From JBBDIO01 sp040880365 (GTDB lineage: Bacteria; Chloroflexota; Anaerolineae; Caldilineales; Caldilineaceae): a stretch of DNA of 10,121 nt. Shown here in pieces: positions 1 through 5,867 of this stretch (its first letter is position 1; each line of letters starts with the position of its first letter). The stretch lies in NCBI GenBank assembly GCA_040880365.1, contig JBBDIO010000307.1, forward strand, positions 1 to 10,121. Reading direction: 5' to 3'. A program made the translations under genes and the position numbers. The notes beneath the pieces are model-generated. The model had not been told where the DNA came from. It saw only the letters and a list, made by a program, of their open reading frames with translations, and ran no database searches.

Positions 1-22
1 ATCTGCCCGGCGGCTAGCGGGC

Positions 23-1450
23 TTACATGTGAATCGGATGGCCTTCGACCGCGTGCGCCGCCTCCATGAGCACTTCGCTCAGGGTGGGGTGGCTGTGGAC
101 GGTGCGCGCAATTTCGGCGGGCGTGATTTCCATGAACTGGGCCAGGCTCAATTCGGGCAGCAATTCGGTGACTTCGGGGCCGACCAGATGCGCGCCGAGA
201 ATTTCGCCATATTTGGCATCGGCAATGATTTTGATGAAGCCGGCGCGTTCGTTGAGCGCCTGGGCTTTGCCGTTGGGCATGAAGGGGAACTTGCCCACCT
301 TGATTTCATAGCCGGCTTCTTTGGCCTGCGCTTCGGTCATGCCCAGGCTGGCAACCTGGGGATGGCAGAAGGTGCAGCGCGGCATGAAGATATAGCGTTC
401 GGCGGGGATGGGCACCGTCTCCACCCCGGCAATGGTTTCTGCTGCCACAATGCCCTGCGCGCTGGCAACATGCGCCAACGCCAGCTTGCCTGTGCAATCG
501 CCGATGGCATAGATGTGGGGCTTGTTGGTGCGCATATTGGCGTCGATTTCAATCATGCCCCGGTCGCTGACCGTGATGCCTGCGGCGTCGGCGTTGAGTT
601 TGTCCACATTGGTCTGGATGCCGATTGCCATGAGTACTTTGTCGGCTTCCAGCGTTTCGGTCTCGTCGCTCTCCAGGTTTTTGACCGTGACCGCCACGCC
701 GCTGCGCTTGTTCTTAACCTCTTCGGTGCGGGTGCCGGTGAGAATCTTCATGCCCGATTTTTCAAAGGCTTTGCGCACTTCGGCGGCTACTTCGGGGTCT
801 TCCAGCGGCAGCACCTGATCCAGCATTTCGATGATGGTGACTTCCACGCCATAGCTGTGGTAGACGTAGCTGAATTCCATGCCGATTGCGCCGGAGCCAA
901 CGACAATCATCTTCTTGGGCAGATCTTCCAACACCACCGCGTCGCGATATTGGATGACCTTCTTGCCGTCGATCTTCACGCCGGGGAGGCTGCGCGCGCG
1001 GGCGCCGACTGCCAGAATAATATTTTCCGCGCTGACGGTGCGCGCTTTGGCGTCGGGCAGATATTCCGAGCTTTCTACCTTCAGTGTGTGCTCATCCTGA
1101 AAGGTGGCGTGCCCTTCGATGACGTCGATTTTGTTTTTGCGCATGAGGAAGCTGACGCCTTTGGTCTGCCGATCCACAATGCTGCGGCTGCGCTTGACCG
1201 CGGGCGCAAAATCCACCTTTAGGTTATCAAAGGTGATGCCATATTCCTCTGCATTCTGGATTTCATTCAGCACGTCGGCGTTGTGAATCAGTGCCTTGGT
1301 GGGTATGCAGCCCCAGTTGAGACAGACACCGCCCAGGCTTTCGCGTTCGATGACGGCGGTCTTCTTGCCCAGTTGCGCCGCGCGAATCGCTGCCACATAA
1401 CCGCCCGGTCCGCCGCCGACTACTACTACTTCATAATCGTAATTGCTCAT
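23..1450 (-). CDS. lpdA: Dihydrolipoyl dehydrogenase (E3 of 2-oxoacid dehydrogenase complex)
   Basis: This cytoplasmic FAD enzyme reoxidises the dihydrolipoyl arm of E2 and passes the electrons to NAD+. The 475-residue length is normal for the family. The FAD-binding GGGPGG is at residues 12-17. The redox-active disulfide GGVCLNWGCIPTK has its cysteines at 43 and 48. The NAD-binding GSGAIG is at 185-190, the second FAD contact AIGD at 315-318, and the C-terminal catalytic pair in HSHPTLSE is His454/Glu459. All catalytic residues are present, so it should be active. The ATG start places the FAD motif at the usual distance from the N-terminus and has GGAGAAC nine bases upstream. It lies 101 bp downstream of the E2 gene on the same strand, which fits co-transcription. 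Odd point: the interface domain reads PRCTFCHP at 357-364 where many family members have a YT-x-PE motif. This happens to form CxxCH but is not a haem site in a protein without a signal peptide. The parent complex (pyruvate, 2-oxoglutarate, branched-chain or shared) cannot be told from E3. Confidence 0.97.
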   Translation of the reverse strand: MSNYDYEVVVVGGGPGGYVAAIRAAQLGKKTAVIERESLGGVCLNWGCIPTKALIHNADVLNEIQNAEEYGITFDNLKVDFAPAVKRSRSIVDRQTKGVSFLMRKNKIDVIEGHATFQDEHTLKVESSEYLPDAKARTVSAENIILAVGARARSLPGVKIDGKKVIQYRDAVVLEDLPKKMIVVGSGAIGMEFSYVYHSYGVEVTIIEMLDQVLPLEDPEVAAEVRKAFEKSGMKILTGTRTEEVKNKRSGVAVTVKNLESDETETLEADKVLMAIGIQTNVDKLNADAAGITVSDRGMIEIDANMRTNKPHIYAIGDCTGKLALAHVASAQGIVAAETIAGVETVPIPAERYIFMPRCTFCHPQVASLGMTEAQAKEAGYEIKVGKFPFMPNGKAQALNERAGFIKIIADAKYGEILGAHLVGPEVTELLPELSLAQFMEITPAEIARTVHSHPTLSEVLMEAAHAVEGHPIHM

Positions 1451-1459
1451 GGATGCTTT

Positions 1460-1466
1460 GTTCTCC
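1460..1466 (-). promoter_or_regulatory. Ribosome binding site of lpdA
   Basis: On the minus strand this reads GGAGAAC, nine bases before the ATG at 1450. The same heptamer at the same distance precedes the Fe-S oxidoreductase gene (5570-5576). The repetition supports both start choices. Confidence 0.6.
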
Positions 1467-1551
1467 CGATAACGTAGATTGGGTAATTGCTGTTTTGGTT
1501 GTGCTGCCTGCCGCGGAAAACGGTGCGCACGCGGGGCGGCCTATGCGCGTT

Positions 1552-2937
1552 CTATGGGCCTTGCCGGATTGGTGTATCCTGCCAATCTTCCAACAGGTCC
1601 TTGACTGCCGTCAAAAATGCGTCGGCGGTCGCGCCATCGATTAGCCGATGGTCGAAGGTGAGACTCAGATAGCACATGGGGCGGATGACAATGGCGTCGT
1701 CGGCGCTGGGCAAAAGCGACGGCCCCGCGCTGCGCACAACCGGACGTTTGACAATCGCGCCCACACCCAGAATCGCGCCCTGGGGCTGGTTGATCACCGG
1801 CGTGCCCATGAGGCTGCCGCTGGTGCCGTGATTGGTGATGGTAAAGGTGCCGCCCTGGGCCGCATCGGGGGCCAACTGGCGGCTTTGTGCGGCGTCTGCC
1901 AGTTCGCGCACGACCCGCGCCAGCCCTGCCAGATTGCGCTCGTCGGCGTCGCGGATCACGGGCACGACCAGTCCCCCGGCAATGGCAACTGCGATGCCAA
2001 TATGCACGCGCCGATTGTGGATGATACCACTTTGGCCGTTCTGATCGTGGAAGCGGGCATTCACTTGGGGCACGCGGCGCAAGCCCTGGGCGGCGGCGGC
2101 CACAAAATAGGGGGTATAGGTGAGATGCAGCCCGCGCGCGCTAAAATCGGCCTTGTGTTGCTCGCGATGACGCACAACCTGGGTCATATCGACTTCGAAA
2201 ATGCTGGTGACATGGGGGCTGGTGCGCTTGCTGGTGACCATGTGCTCGGCAATCAGGCGACGCATGGTGCTCAACGGCTCCCAGGTTTCGTCATTGGTAA
2301 CCGGGCCGGTTGGAGAGGCGGATGACGACTCGGATGACAACGCGGTGCGGGTACCGATTTCCGGCGTGGGGGCATTTTTCCGTTCTGCCAGATGCGCCAG
2401 AACATCCTGTTTGGTGATGCGCCCCCCCAGCCCGGTGCCGGGAATTGTGTCCAGGTCGAGCGTATGTTCGCGCGCCATGTTGGCGACCACGGGGCTGATA
2501 AAGTCGCGCCCGGCAGGCTTGGACTGGGTCCCGGTTTCGGCAGGGGTTAGGGTTGCGGCAGAAGGTTGTGCCAGGGCAGAGTGGGCATGGCTTGCGGCGG
2601 AATTGCCGTTGCCGGTGGACGTGGCCGCGGGCGTTTTTGCGGTCGCCGTCTTGCGCATGTCGGTGGCTGAGTTGGTGGCAGAATCGGTCGGCGTCTCGCC
2701 CGCGTCGCCAATATAGGCCAGAATTTCCCCGGCGCGCACAGTTTCGCCTTCACCGACCAGCACTTCCAAAAGCGTGCCATCTGCGGGGGCGGGCACTTCG
2801 GTATCGATCTTGTCGGTGGAGATTTCCAGCAAGGGTTCCAGCCGCGCAATCGGGTCGCCGGGGGCTTTGAGCCAGCGCGCAACAGTTCCTTCTAATACGG
2901 TTTCGCCCAGTTGGGGCATCTTTACGGCAACAGCCAT
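1552..2937 (-). CDS. Dihydrolipoamide acyltransferase (E2 of 2-oxoacid dehydrogenase complex)
   Basis: This is the core subunit of a 2-oxoacid dehydrogenase complex. It takes the acyl group from E1 on a swinging lipoyl arm and transfers it to CoA. Three domains in the usual order are visible. A single lipoyl domain spans residues 1-80, with the lipoylated lysine expected at Lys43 in ISTDKIDTEVPAP. After an Ala/Thr/Ser/Pro-rich linker (about 82-143) comes a peripheral-subunit-binding domain at about 146-183 (SPVVANMAREH, then GTGLGGRITKQDV). A second linker leads to the catalytic domain at about 215-455, with the active-site motif FDHRLIDG (His430, Asp434). The length of 461 is normal for one lipoyl domain. 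The start gives the classic N-terminus (MAVAVKMPQLGE), although no strong Shine-Dalgarno precedes it. The E3 gene follows 101 bp downstream and a Nfu-like gene lies 90 bp upstream. No E1 gene is in the window, so substrate specificity (pyruvate, 2-oxoglutarate or branched-chain) is open and I give no symbol. Confidence 0.95.
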   Translation of the reverse strand: MAVAVKMPQLGETVLEGTVARWLKAPGDPIARLEPLLEISTDKIDTEVPAPADGTLLEVLVGEGETVRAGEILAYIGDAGETPTDSATNSATDMRKTATAKTPAATSTGNGNSAASHAHSALAQPSAATLTPAETGTQSKPAGRDFISPVVANMAREHTLDLDTIPGTGLGGRITKQDVLAHLAERKNAPTPEIGTRTALSSESSSASPTGPVTNDETWEPLSTMRRLIAEHMVTSKRTSPHVTSIFEVDMTQVVRHREQHKADFSARGLHLTYTPYFVAAAAQGLRRVPQVNARFHDQNGQSGIIHNRRVHIGIAVAIAGGLVVPVIRDADERNLAGLARVVRELADAAQSRQLAPDAAQGGTFTITNHGTSGSLMGTPVINQPQGAILGVGAIVKRPVVRSAGPSLLPSADDAIVIRPMCYLSLTFDHRLIDGATADAFLTAVKDLLEDWQDTPIRQGP

Positions 2938-2956
2938 TGGCGGTCTGGTATCTTCT

Positions 2957-3000
2957 AGTGGGCCGGCCCGCAGTTAGCTTACGGTAAGCCCACAGTGGGC
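2957..3000. promoter_or_regulatory. Cluster of three palindromes upstream of the E2 gene
   Basis: The 90-bp gap between the Nfu-like gene and the E2 gene holds three inverted repeats packed into 41 bp. GGGCCGGCCC is at 2960-2969. GCTTACGGTAAGC (six-base arms, one-base centre) is at 2977-2989. GCCCACAGTGGGC (six-base arms, one-base centre) is at 2988-3000. The GCCCAC arm at 2988-2993 can also pair with a second GTGGGC at 2958-2963. In the minus-strand RNA two exclusive hairpins are therefore possible, one short (2988-3000) and one long (2958-2993). No U-run follows, so this is not a convincing intrinsic terminator. It could be an operator or an RNA switch-like element ahead of E2. The inverted repeats are seen directly; the function is inference. 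Confidence 0.4.
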
Positions 3001-3006
3001 GCGGCG

Positions 3007-3022
3007 GCGAAATCGCGAAATG
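3007..3022. repeat. 8-bp-period tandem duplication after the Nfu-like gene
   Basis: GCGAAATC is followed directly by GCGAAATG, seven of eight bases identical. It lies just past the stop codon of the Nfu-like gene (3028). Taken alone, a match this short could be chance; it is listed because several longer duplications occupy similar gene-edge positions. Confidence 0.4.
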
Positions 3023-3027
3023 TTGGG

Positions 3028-3348
3028 TCAGTTGGCCTGGGAAGTCGCGTTTTGGGCAGAATCTACTGCGGGCCGGTCGGGATTCGCCGGCGAGAACGTC
3101 TGCGTCAATACGGCGCGCACCTGGGTTTCCAGCGGCTCCCAGGCGACGGTGGCGCGCTTGTTCACCGTCACAAAGTTCTGGGCAGTAAAGACATTGTAGA
3201 CGCCTTCCAGGTCAAAGAGCGCGCCCACCCACGGCAATTCGGCCGCGTCGGCGGCAGATGCAAAATTGGTCGAGCCATCGAACCGGACATCGGCCAGAAT
3301 AAACTTGCGGGCATTGGGATTGGGTGTGGGCTGTACCTGGATAGTCAT
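3028..3348 (-). CDS. Stand-alone Nfu/NifU N-terminal-domain protein (Fe-S cluster biogenesis)
   Basis: This small 106-residue protein matches the N-terminal domain of Nfu-type Fe-S carriers. The opening IQVQPTPNPNARKFIL carries the conserved TPNPN-x-x-KF signature. Next are a middle stretch LPWVGALFDLEGVYNVF and a later NFVTVNKRATVAWEPL, which follow the family pattern of LF-x-x-x-GV-x-x-VF and VTV-K-x-x-x-x-W. The CxxC-bearing C-terminal Nfu domain that would hold a [4Fe-4S] cluster is absent, and the protein has no cysteine at all, so it cannot ligate a cluster by itself. The last 20 or so residues are polar and probably disordered. In known systems Nfu proteins deliver clusters to client enzymes, including lipoyl synthase. 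Its place between an Fe-S oxidoreductase gene and the lipoyl-E2/E3 genes fits a helper role for either, but that is inference. It appears to have its own promoter (3423-3451). The Shine-Dalgarno before the ATG is weak. Confidence 0.9.
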   Translation of the reverse strand: MTIQVQPTPNPNARKFILADVRFDGSTNFASAADAAELPWVGALFDLEGVYNVFTAQNFVTVNKRATVAWEPLETQVRAVLTQTFSPANPDRPAVDSAQNATSQAN

Positions 3349-3365
3349 GAGCCTGTTGCGTCTTA

Positions 3366-3386
3366 TTCCTTGCTGTTTCCTTGCTG
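3366..3386. repeat. 10-bp direct repeat in the leader of the Nfu-like gene
   Basis: TTCCTTGCTG occurs at 3366-3375 and again at 3377-3386, a period of 11. In the minus-strand transcript each copy reads CAGCAAGGAA and so carries an AAGGA Shine-Dalgarno-like core about 18 and 29 bases before the ATG at 3348, too far to be ideal. A further pair, TGTCCCC at 3401-3407 and 3415-3421, lies upstream in the same leader. Confidence 0.6.
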
Positions 3387-3422
3387 GGTGTGCTTTACCG
3401 TGTCCCCTTTGCTCTGTCCCCT

Positions 3423-3451
3423 AGTATAGCAGCCTGTGGAAGGCCATACAA
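3423..3451 (-). promoter_or_regulatory. Sigma-70-type promoter for the Nfu-like gene
   Basis: Read on the minus strand, TTGTAT (3451-3446) is followed after 17 bp by TATACT (3428-3423). TG one base before the -10 box gives an extended -10 (TGCTATACT). Transcription would begin near 3416, leaving a leader of about 68 nt before the ATG at 3348. The site lies in the 178-bp gap after the Fe-S oxidoreductase gene. It would let the Nfu-like gene, and possibly E2 and E3, be transcribed separately. Confidence 0.55.
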
Positions 3452-3509
3452 AGTGCCGGCATTTTTGCGCCACGCCACTACCCCATCCACGTTTCAACCC
3501 GCGCGGCAG

Positions 3510-3543
3510 CTATCGCATACGTTCGGCTATTGCATACGTTCGG
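3510..3543. repeat. 17-bp tandem duplication over the stop codon of the Fe-S oxidoreductase gene
   Basis: CTATCGCATACGTTCGG (3510-3526) is followed without a gap by CTATTGCATACGTTCGG (3527-3543), identical at 16 of 17 positions. In the sense strand the unit holds the last codons of the gene (Glu-Arg-Met-Gln) and its TAG. The real stop is in the copy at 3527-3543. The copy just past it carries a second TAG and is shifted by two bases relative to the gene frame. This looks like a fairly recent local duplication of the gene end. Confidence 0.9.
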
Positions 3544-5560
3544 CGACCAGCTCGGCCAGGTCTTTGACCTGCACTTTGGGGCCGCGTTTGCCGGTATCCT
3601 GGGTGGCGGCGTCGGTGAGCATGGTGAGGCAGAAGGGACAGCCCACCGCGACTGTGGTCGCGCCGGTGGCTTTGGCTTCGGCAAAGCGGGCCTGGTTCAC
3701 AGCCTGGTCGATGGCTGGATCGCCGTGTTCTTCTTCTTTCCACATCTGCGCGCCGCCTGCGCCGCAACAGAACGACTGGCGACCGTGGCGCGGCATTTCC
3801 ACCGTTTCGCCCGCAATCTGATCCAGCACGGTGCGCGGGGCATCGACAATGCCGTTGTGGCGGCCCAGATAACAGGGGTCGTGGAAGGTGATGCGGTCGG
3901 CCTCGCCTTCTTTGCGCACCGAGATGCGCCCGGCGGCGGTGAGTTCCGATAGCAGCTGGCTGTGGTGGATGACGGTATAGTCGCCGCCATACTGGCTGTA
4001 TTCTTTGCCCAGCGTCTGCAAACAGTGGGGGCAGGTGGTGACAATGCGCGGCGGGTTGACTTCGTTGAGCGTCTCGATATTGGTTTTGGCAAGCTCGTAG
4101 AAGAGATATTCGTTGCCGGCCCGGCGCGCGGCATCGCCGGTACACGCTTCCATTTCGCCCAGAATCGCATAGTTCACGCCGGCCCGTTCGAGGATGGTGG
4201 CAAAGGCTTTGGCCGTGGCCTGGGCGCGGGGATCATAGGCGGGCGCACAGCCCACCCACCACAGAATTTCGGGGGCGGGGTTGGTTTCGATGGTGGGCAC
4301 GTCCAGCCCTTCGGCCCAGACCATGCGATCCCCGGCGCGCTGGTTCCAGGGATTGGCGTTGCGCTCCATGCCCCGGAACGCGGTTTTGAGCTGGTCGGGG
4401 AAGCGGTTTTCCATAAGCACCTGGTGGCGACGCATATAGAGAATGTCGAACATTGGCTCGTTGCCCACGGGGCAGATATCCACACACGCGCCGCAGGCCG
4501 TGCAGGCCCAGACCGCGGATTCGGAAATCGCGAAGTCGAGCAGGCTAAATTCGGACGCCGCGCCCGCGGCCAGGCTTTCCAGGTTGTTGTTGAGATAGAG
4601 CCGCTTGTTAACTTCCAAAGCCGCGGGAGAAAGCTCTTTGCCTGTCACATAGGCCGGGCAGACATCCTGGCAGCGGTTGCACATGATACAGGCGTAGGCG
4701 TCGACCAGATGCGTCCAGGGCAGATCTTCCAGCCGCGCCACGCCAAAGTCTTCGATGGATTCGTCCTCGAAATCGATGGGGGCGAGCGTGCCCAGCGATG
4801 TGCGCCGGGGTTTGGTGAGAAAATTGACGCCCGACATGATGAGGTGGAAGTGTTTGGTATAGGGGAAATAGGGAATAAAGAGCAGGATCAGCCCCAGCGC
4901 GCCCCACCAGCCCAGATGTCGCCCCACTTGCCAGGTGTTTTCGCCCCAGCCGGCCCACGCCATACTCAGCAGATTGGCGAAGGGCTGCCAGCGATCTCCG
5001 CCTTCGGCGGCGACGACAAAGCTTTCGCTCAGCAGCCGGAAGCCCACATGGCCCAGAATGAAAAGGCCCACCAGGAGCGAATCACGGCGGATGGCCCCCT
5101 CGGTGACGCCGGCGTGCAGCTTCACATTGCTGCGATAGCCCAGCGCGGGCGCGTGTGCCACAAAGCGGCGCACCAGAAAATAGACCATGCCCACCAGCAC
5201 GCTCATGGTAAAGAGATCGGCCAACAGGCGATAGACGGTGCCGATGAAGCCGTGTCCTAAAAAGCGGATGGCAAAGAAGCCTTCAATGACATCGCCCAGA
5301 TTGACCACAAAATAGAAGATGAAGCCCCAGGCGATAAGACCGTGGAAGATGCTGCTGAGGGTGCGGGTTTTCCAGATCGGGCGCATGGTCACCCATTTGG
5401 TCAGGGCGGCGGTGATGCGGCTTTGGATTTCGGCCCAGCCGGGCAACGTGCCTTCGCCCCGGCGGATGACGCGGTAGACATCGCGCAGACTCCAGGCCGC
5501 ATAGAGCAGAGAGGCCAGCGTCAGAAAGACAAAGAGCAGCTTTTCTGTCAGACTCAGCAT
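3527..5560 (-). CDS. Membrane-bound HdrD-like Fe-S oxidoreductase (probable ETF:menaquinone oxidoreductase)
   Basis: This 677-residue integral membrane electron-transfer protein has five hydrophobic helices in its first 240 residues (about 5-24, 70-92, 110-131, 160-182, 216-235). They resemble the haem b anchor of nitrate-reductase-gamma-like proteins; His73 and His171 lie in helices and could be haem ligands. Two [4Fe-4S] ferredoxin motifs follow, at Cys291/294/297/301 and Cys353/356/359/363. Two CCG-type cluster domains come next: Cys438, Cys473, Cys510/513, where the double cysteine is reduced to AC in EACTGD, and Cys563, Cys598/599, Cys641/644 with CCGAGG. This layout matches the family that includes bacterial EMO and mycobacterial EtfD, which pass electrons from electron-transfer flavoprotein to menaquinone in acyl-CoA oxidation. 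No etfAB is in the window, so the partner is inferred. The reading frame stays open to 5848. I chose the ATG at 5560 because it begins helix 1, has GGAGAAC nine bases upstream, and the -10 box at 5724-5729 excludes earlier starts. The 3' end overlaps a tandem duplication. Confidence 0.93.
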   Translation of the reverse strand: MLSLTEKLLFVFLTLASLLYAAWSLRDVYRVIRRGEGTLPGWAEIQSRITAALTKWVTMRPIWKTRTLSSIFHGLIAWGFIFYFVVNLGDVIEGFFAIRFLGHGFIGTVYRLLADLFTMSVLVGMVYFLVRRFVAHAPALGYRSNVKLHAGVTEGAIRRDSLLVGLFILGHVGFRLLSESFVVAAEGGDRWQPFANLLSMAWAGWGENTWQVGRHLGWWGALGLILLFIPYFPYTKHFHLIMSGVNFLTKPRRTSLGTLAPIDFEDESIEDFGVARLEDLPWTHLVDAYACIMCNRCQDVCPAYVTGKELSPAALEVNKRLYLNNNLESLAAGAASEFSLLDFAISESAVWACTACGACVDICPVGNEPMFDILYMRRHQVLMENRFPDQLKTAFRGMERNANPWNQRAGDRMVWAEGLDVPTIETNPAPEILWWVGCAPAYDPRAQATAKAFATILERAGVNYAILGEMEACTGDAARRAGNEYLFYELAKTNIETLNEVNPPRIVTTCPHCLQTLGKEYSQYGGDYTVIHHSQLLSELTAAGRISVRKEGEADRITFHDPCYLGRHNGIVDAPRTVLDQIAGETVEMPRHGRQSFCCGAGGAQMWKEEEHGDPAIDQAVNQARFAEAKATGATTVAVGCPFCLTMLTDAATQDTGKRGPKVQVKDLAELVAERMQ

Positions 5561-5569
5561 GAAAGATTC

Positions 5570-5576
5570 GTTCTCC
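5570..5576 (-). promoter_or_regulatory. Ribosome binding site that sets the start of the Fe-S oxidoreductase
   Basis: On the minus strand GGAGAAC stands nine bases before the ATG at 5560. This matches the arrangement before lpdA and supports the internal start over the upstream in-frame ATG at 5848. Confidence 0.6.
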
Positions 5577-5617
5577 GTGGGCGGTGGTGGGAAATTCTGG
5601 GGATCGGTAATTGCCAC

Positions 5618-5645
5618 TGGTAATGGCGGGTTGGTAATGGCAGGT
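5618..5645. repeat. 14-bp tandem duplication in the leader of the Fe-S oxidoreductase gene
   Basis: TGGTAATGGCGGGT (5618-5631) is followed directly by TGGTAATGGCAGGT (5632-5645), 13 of 14 bases identical. Weaker partial copies flank it: GGTAAT at 5606-5611 and GTGATGGCTGG at 5647-5657. The array lies between the putative -10 box and the ATG, so it would be in the transcribed leader. Confidence 0.8.
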
Positions 5646-5723
5646 CGTGATGGCTGGATAACGCTTCCCACGACGCGGGGGCGAACCAGGGCAGCGCGGG
5701 TGATTGCCTGGGATAGCGTGCTT

Positions 5724-5729
5724 ATTATA
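5724..5729 (-). promoter_or_regulatory. -10 box (TATAAT) for the Fe-S oxidoreductase gene
   Basis: A perfect TATAAT reads on the minus strand in an AT-rich pocket of otherwise GC-rich DNA, placing transcription start near 5717 and giving a leader of about 155 nt. The hexamer 17 bp upstream is CATGCA, a poor -35, so an activator or an alternative sigma factor may be needed. The same AT-rich spot could serve the opposite strand (TTGCCT at 5704-5709, 16 bp, TATACC at 5726-5731), which is weaker. Confidence 0.5.
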
Positions 5730-5798
5730 CCGTGTTCCGCCCAATCTGCATGTCTGGACGGGCGGATTGGCGGGCGACAGGCGGGGATTGACAGAATC

Positions 5799-5828
5799 GG
5801 GTAAACTGGAAGAGGGTAAACTGCAAAA
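5799..5828. repeat. 15-bp tandem duplication before the Rieske gene
   Basis: GGGTAAACTGGAAGA (5799-5813) is followed directly by GGGTAAACTGCAAAA (5814-5828), identical at 13 of 15 positions including the first ten. It lies 6 bp after a TTGACA hexamer (5788-5793) and 39 bp before the ATG at 5868. The TAAACT in the second copy is 23 bp from TTGACA, too far for a standard promoter. The pair could be tandem regulator sites or simply a duplication scar. Confidence 0.8.
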
Positions 5829-5853
5829 TATTGCCCATCGGCCACCACTCAGC

Positions 5854-5859
5854 AAGGAG
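5854..5859 (+). promoter_or_regulatory. Ribosome binding site of the Rieske gene
   Basis: AAGGAG stands eight bases before the ATG at 5868, a near-ideal Shine-Dalgarno that fixes the start. Confidence 0.85.
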
Positions 5860-5867
5860 CTTCCCAA

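Larger units (their letters stand above)
5561..5867. other. Divergent intergenic region, 307 bp
   Basis: This is the head-to-head gap between the Fe-S oxidoreductase gene (minus) and the Rieske gene (plus), and it must hold control elements for both. It contains a TATAAT box on the minus strand, a TTGACA hexamer on the plus strand at 5788-5793, two separate short tandem duplications (5618-5645 and 5799-5828), and ribosome binding sites at both ends. The minus-strand frame continuing open to 5848 is not coding in my view: it lacks membrane or cluster motifs and would be cut off by the promoter. Confidence 0.7.

Noticed and set aside
5..22. Possible terminator hairpin after lpdA (GCCCG at 5-9 against CGGGC at 18-22)
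   Set aside because: The stem is only five base pairs with an eight-base loop, and any T-run would lie outside the window, so it cannot be supported.
364..378. CxxCH (CTFCH) in dihydrolipoyl dehydrogenase, resembling a c-type haem site
   Set aside because: The protein is a cytoplasmic flavoenzyme without a signal peptide, and the motif falls in the interface domain where the family carries a similar segment. A haem there is not plausible.
29..1222. 397-codon open frame on the plus strand opposite lpdA
   Set aside because: It is an antisense shadow of a well-conserved enzyme gene, with a Phe/His/Gly-rich protein lacking any known domain.
3454..3466. TGCCGGCA palindrome followed by TTTTT on the plus strand
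   Set aside because: It has no loop to form a stable hairpin, and no plus-strand gene ends nearby, so it is not a terminator.
3962..5260. 432-codon open frame on the plus strand opposite the Fe-S oxidoreductase gene
   Set aside because: It is low-complexity Gly/Ala/His/Arg composition with no family signature. The opposite strand has all expected cysteine motifs.
5561..5848. 96-residue N-terminal extension of the Fe-S oxidoreductase frame
   Set aside because: It is Pro- and Ile-rich without homology signs, spans the TATAAT box and a tandem repeat, and is not needed for helix 1. The ATG at 5560 has a ribosome site.
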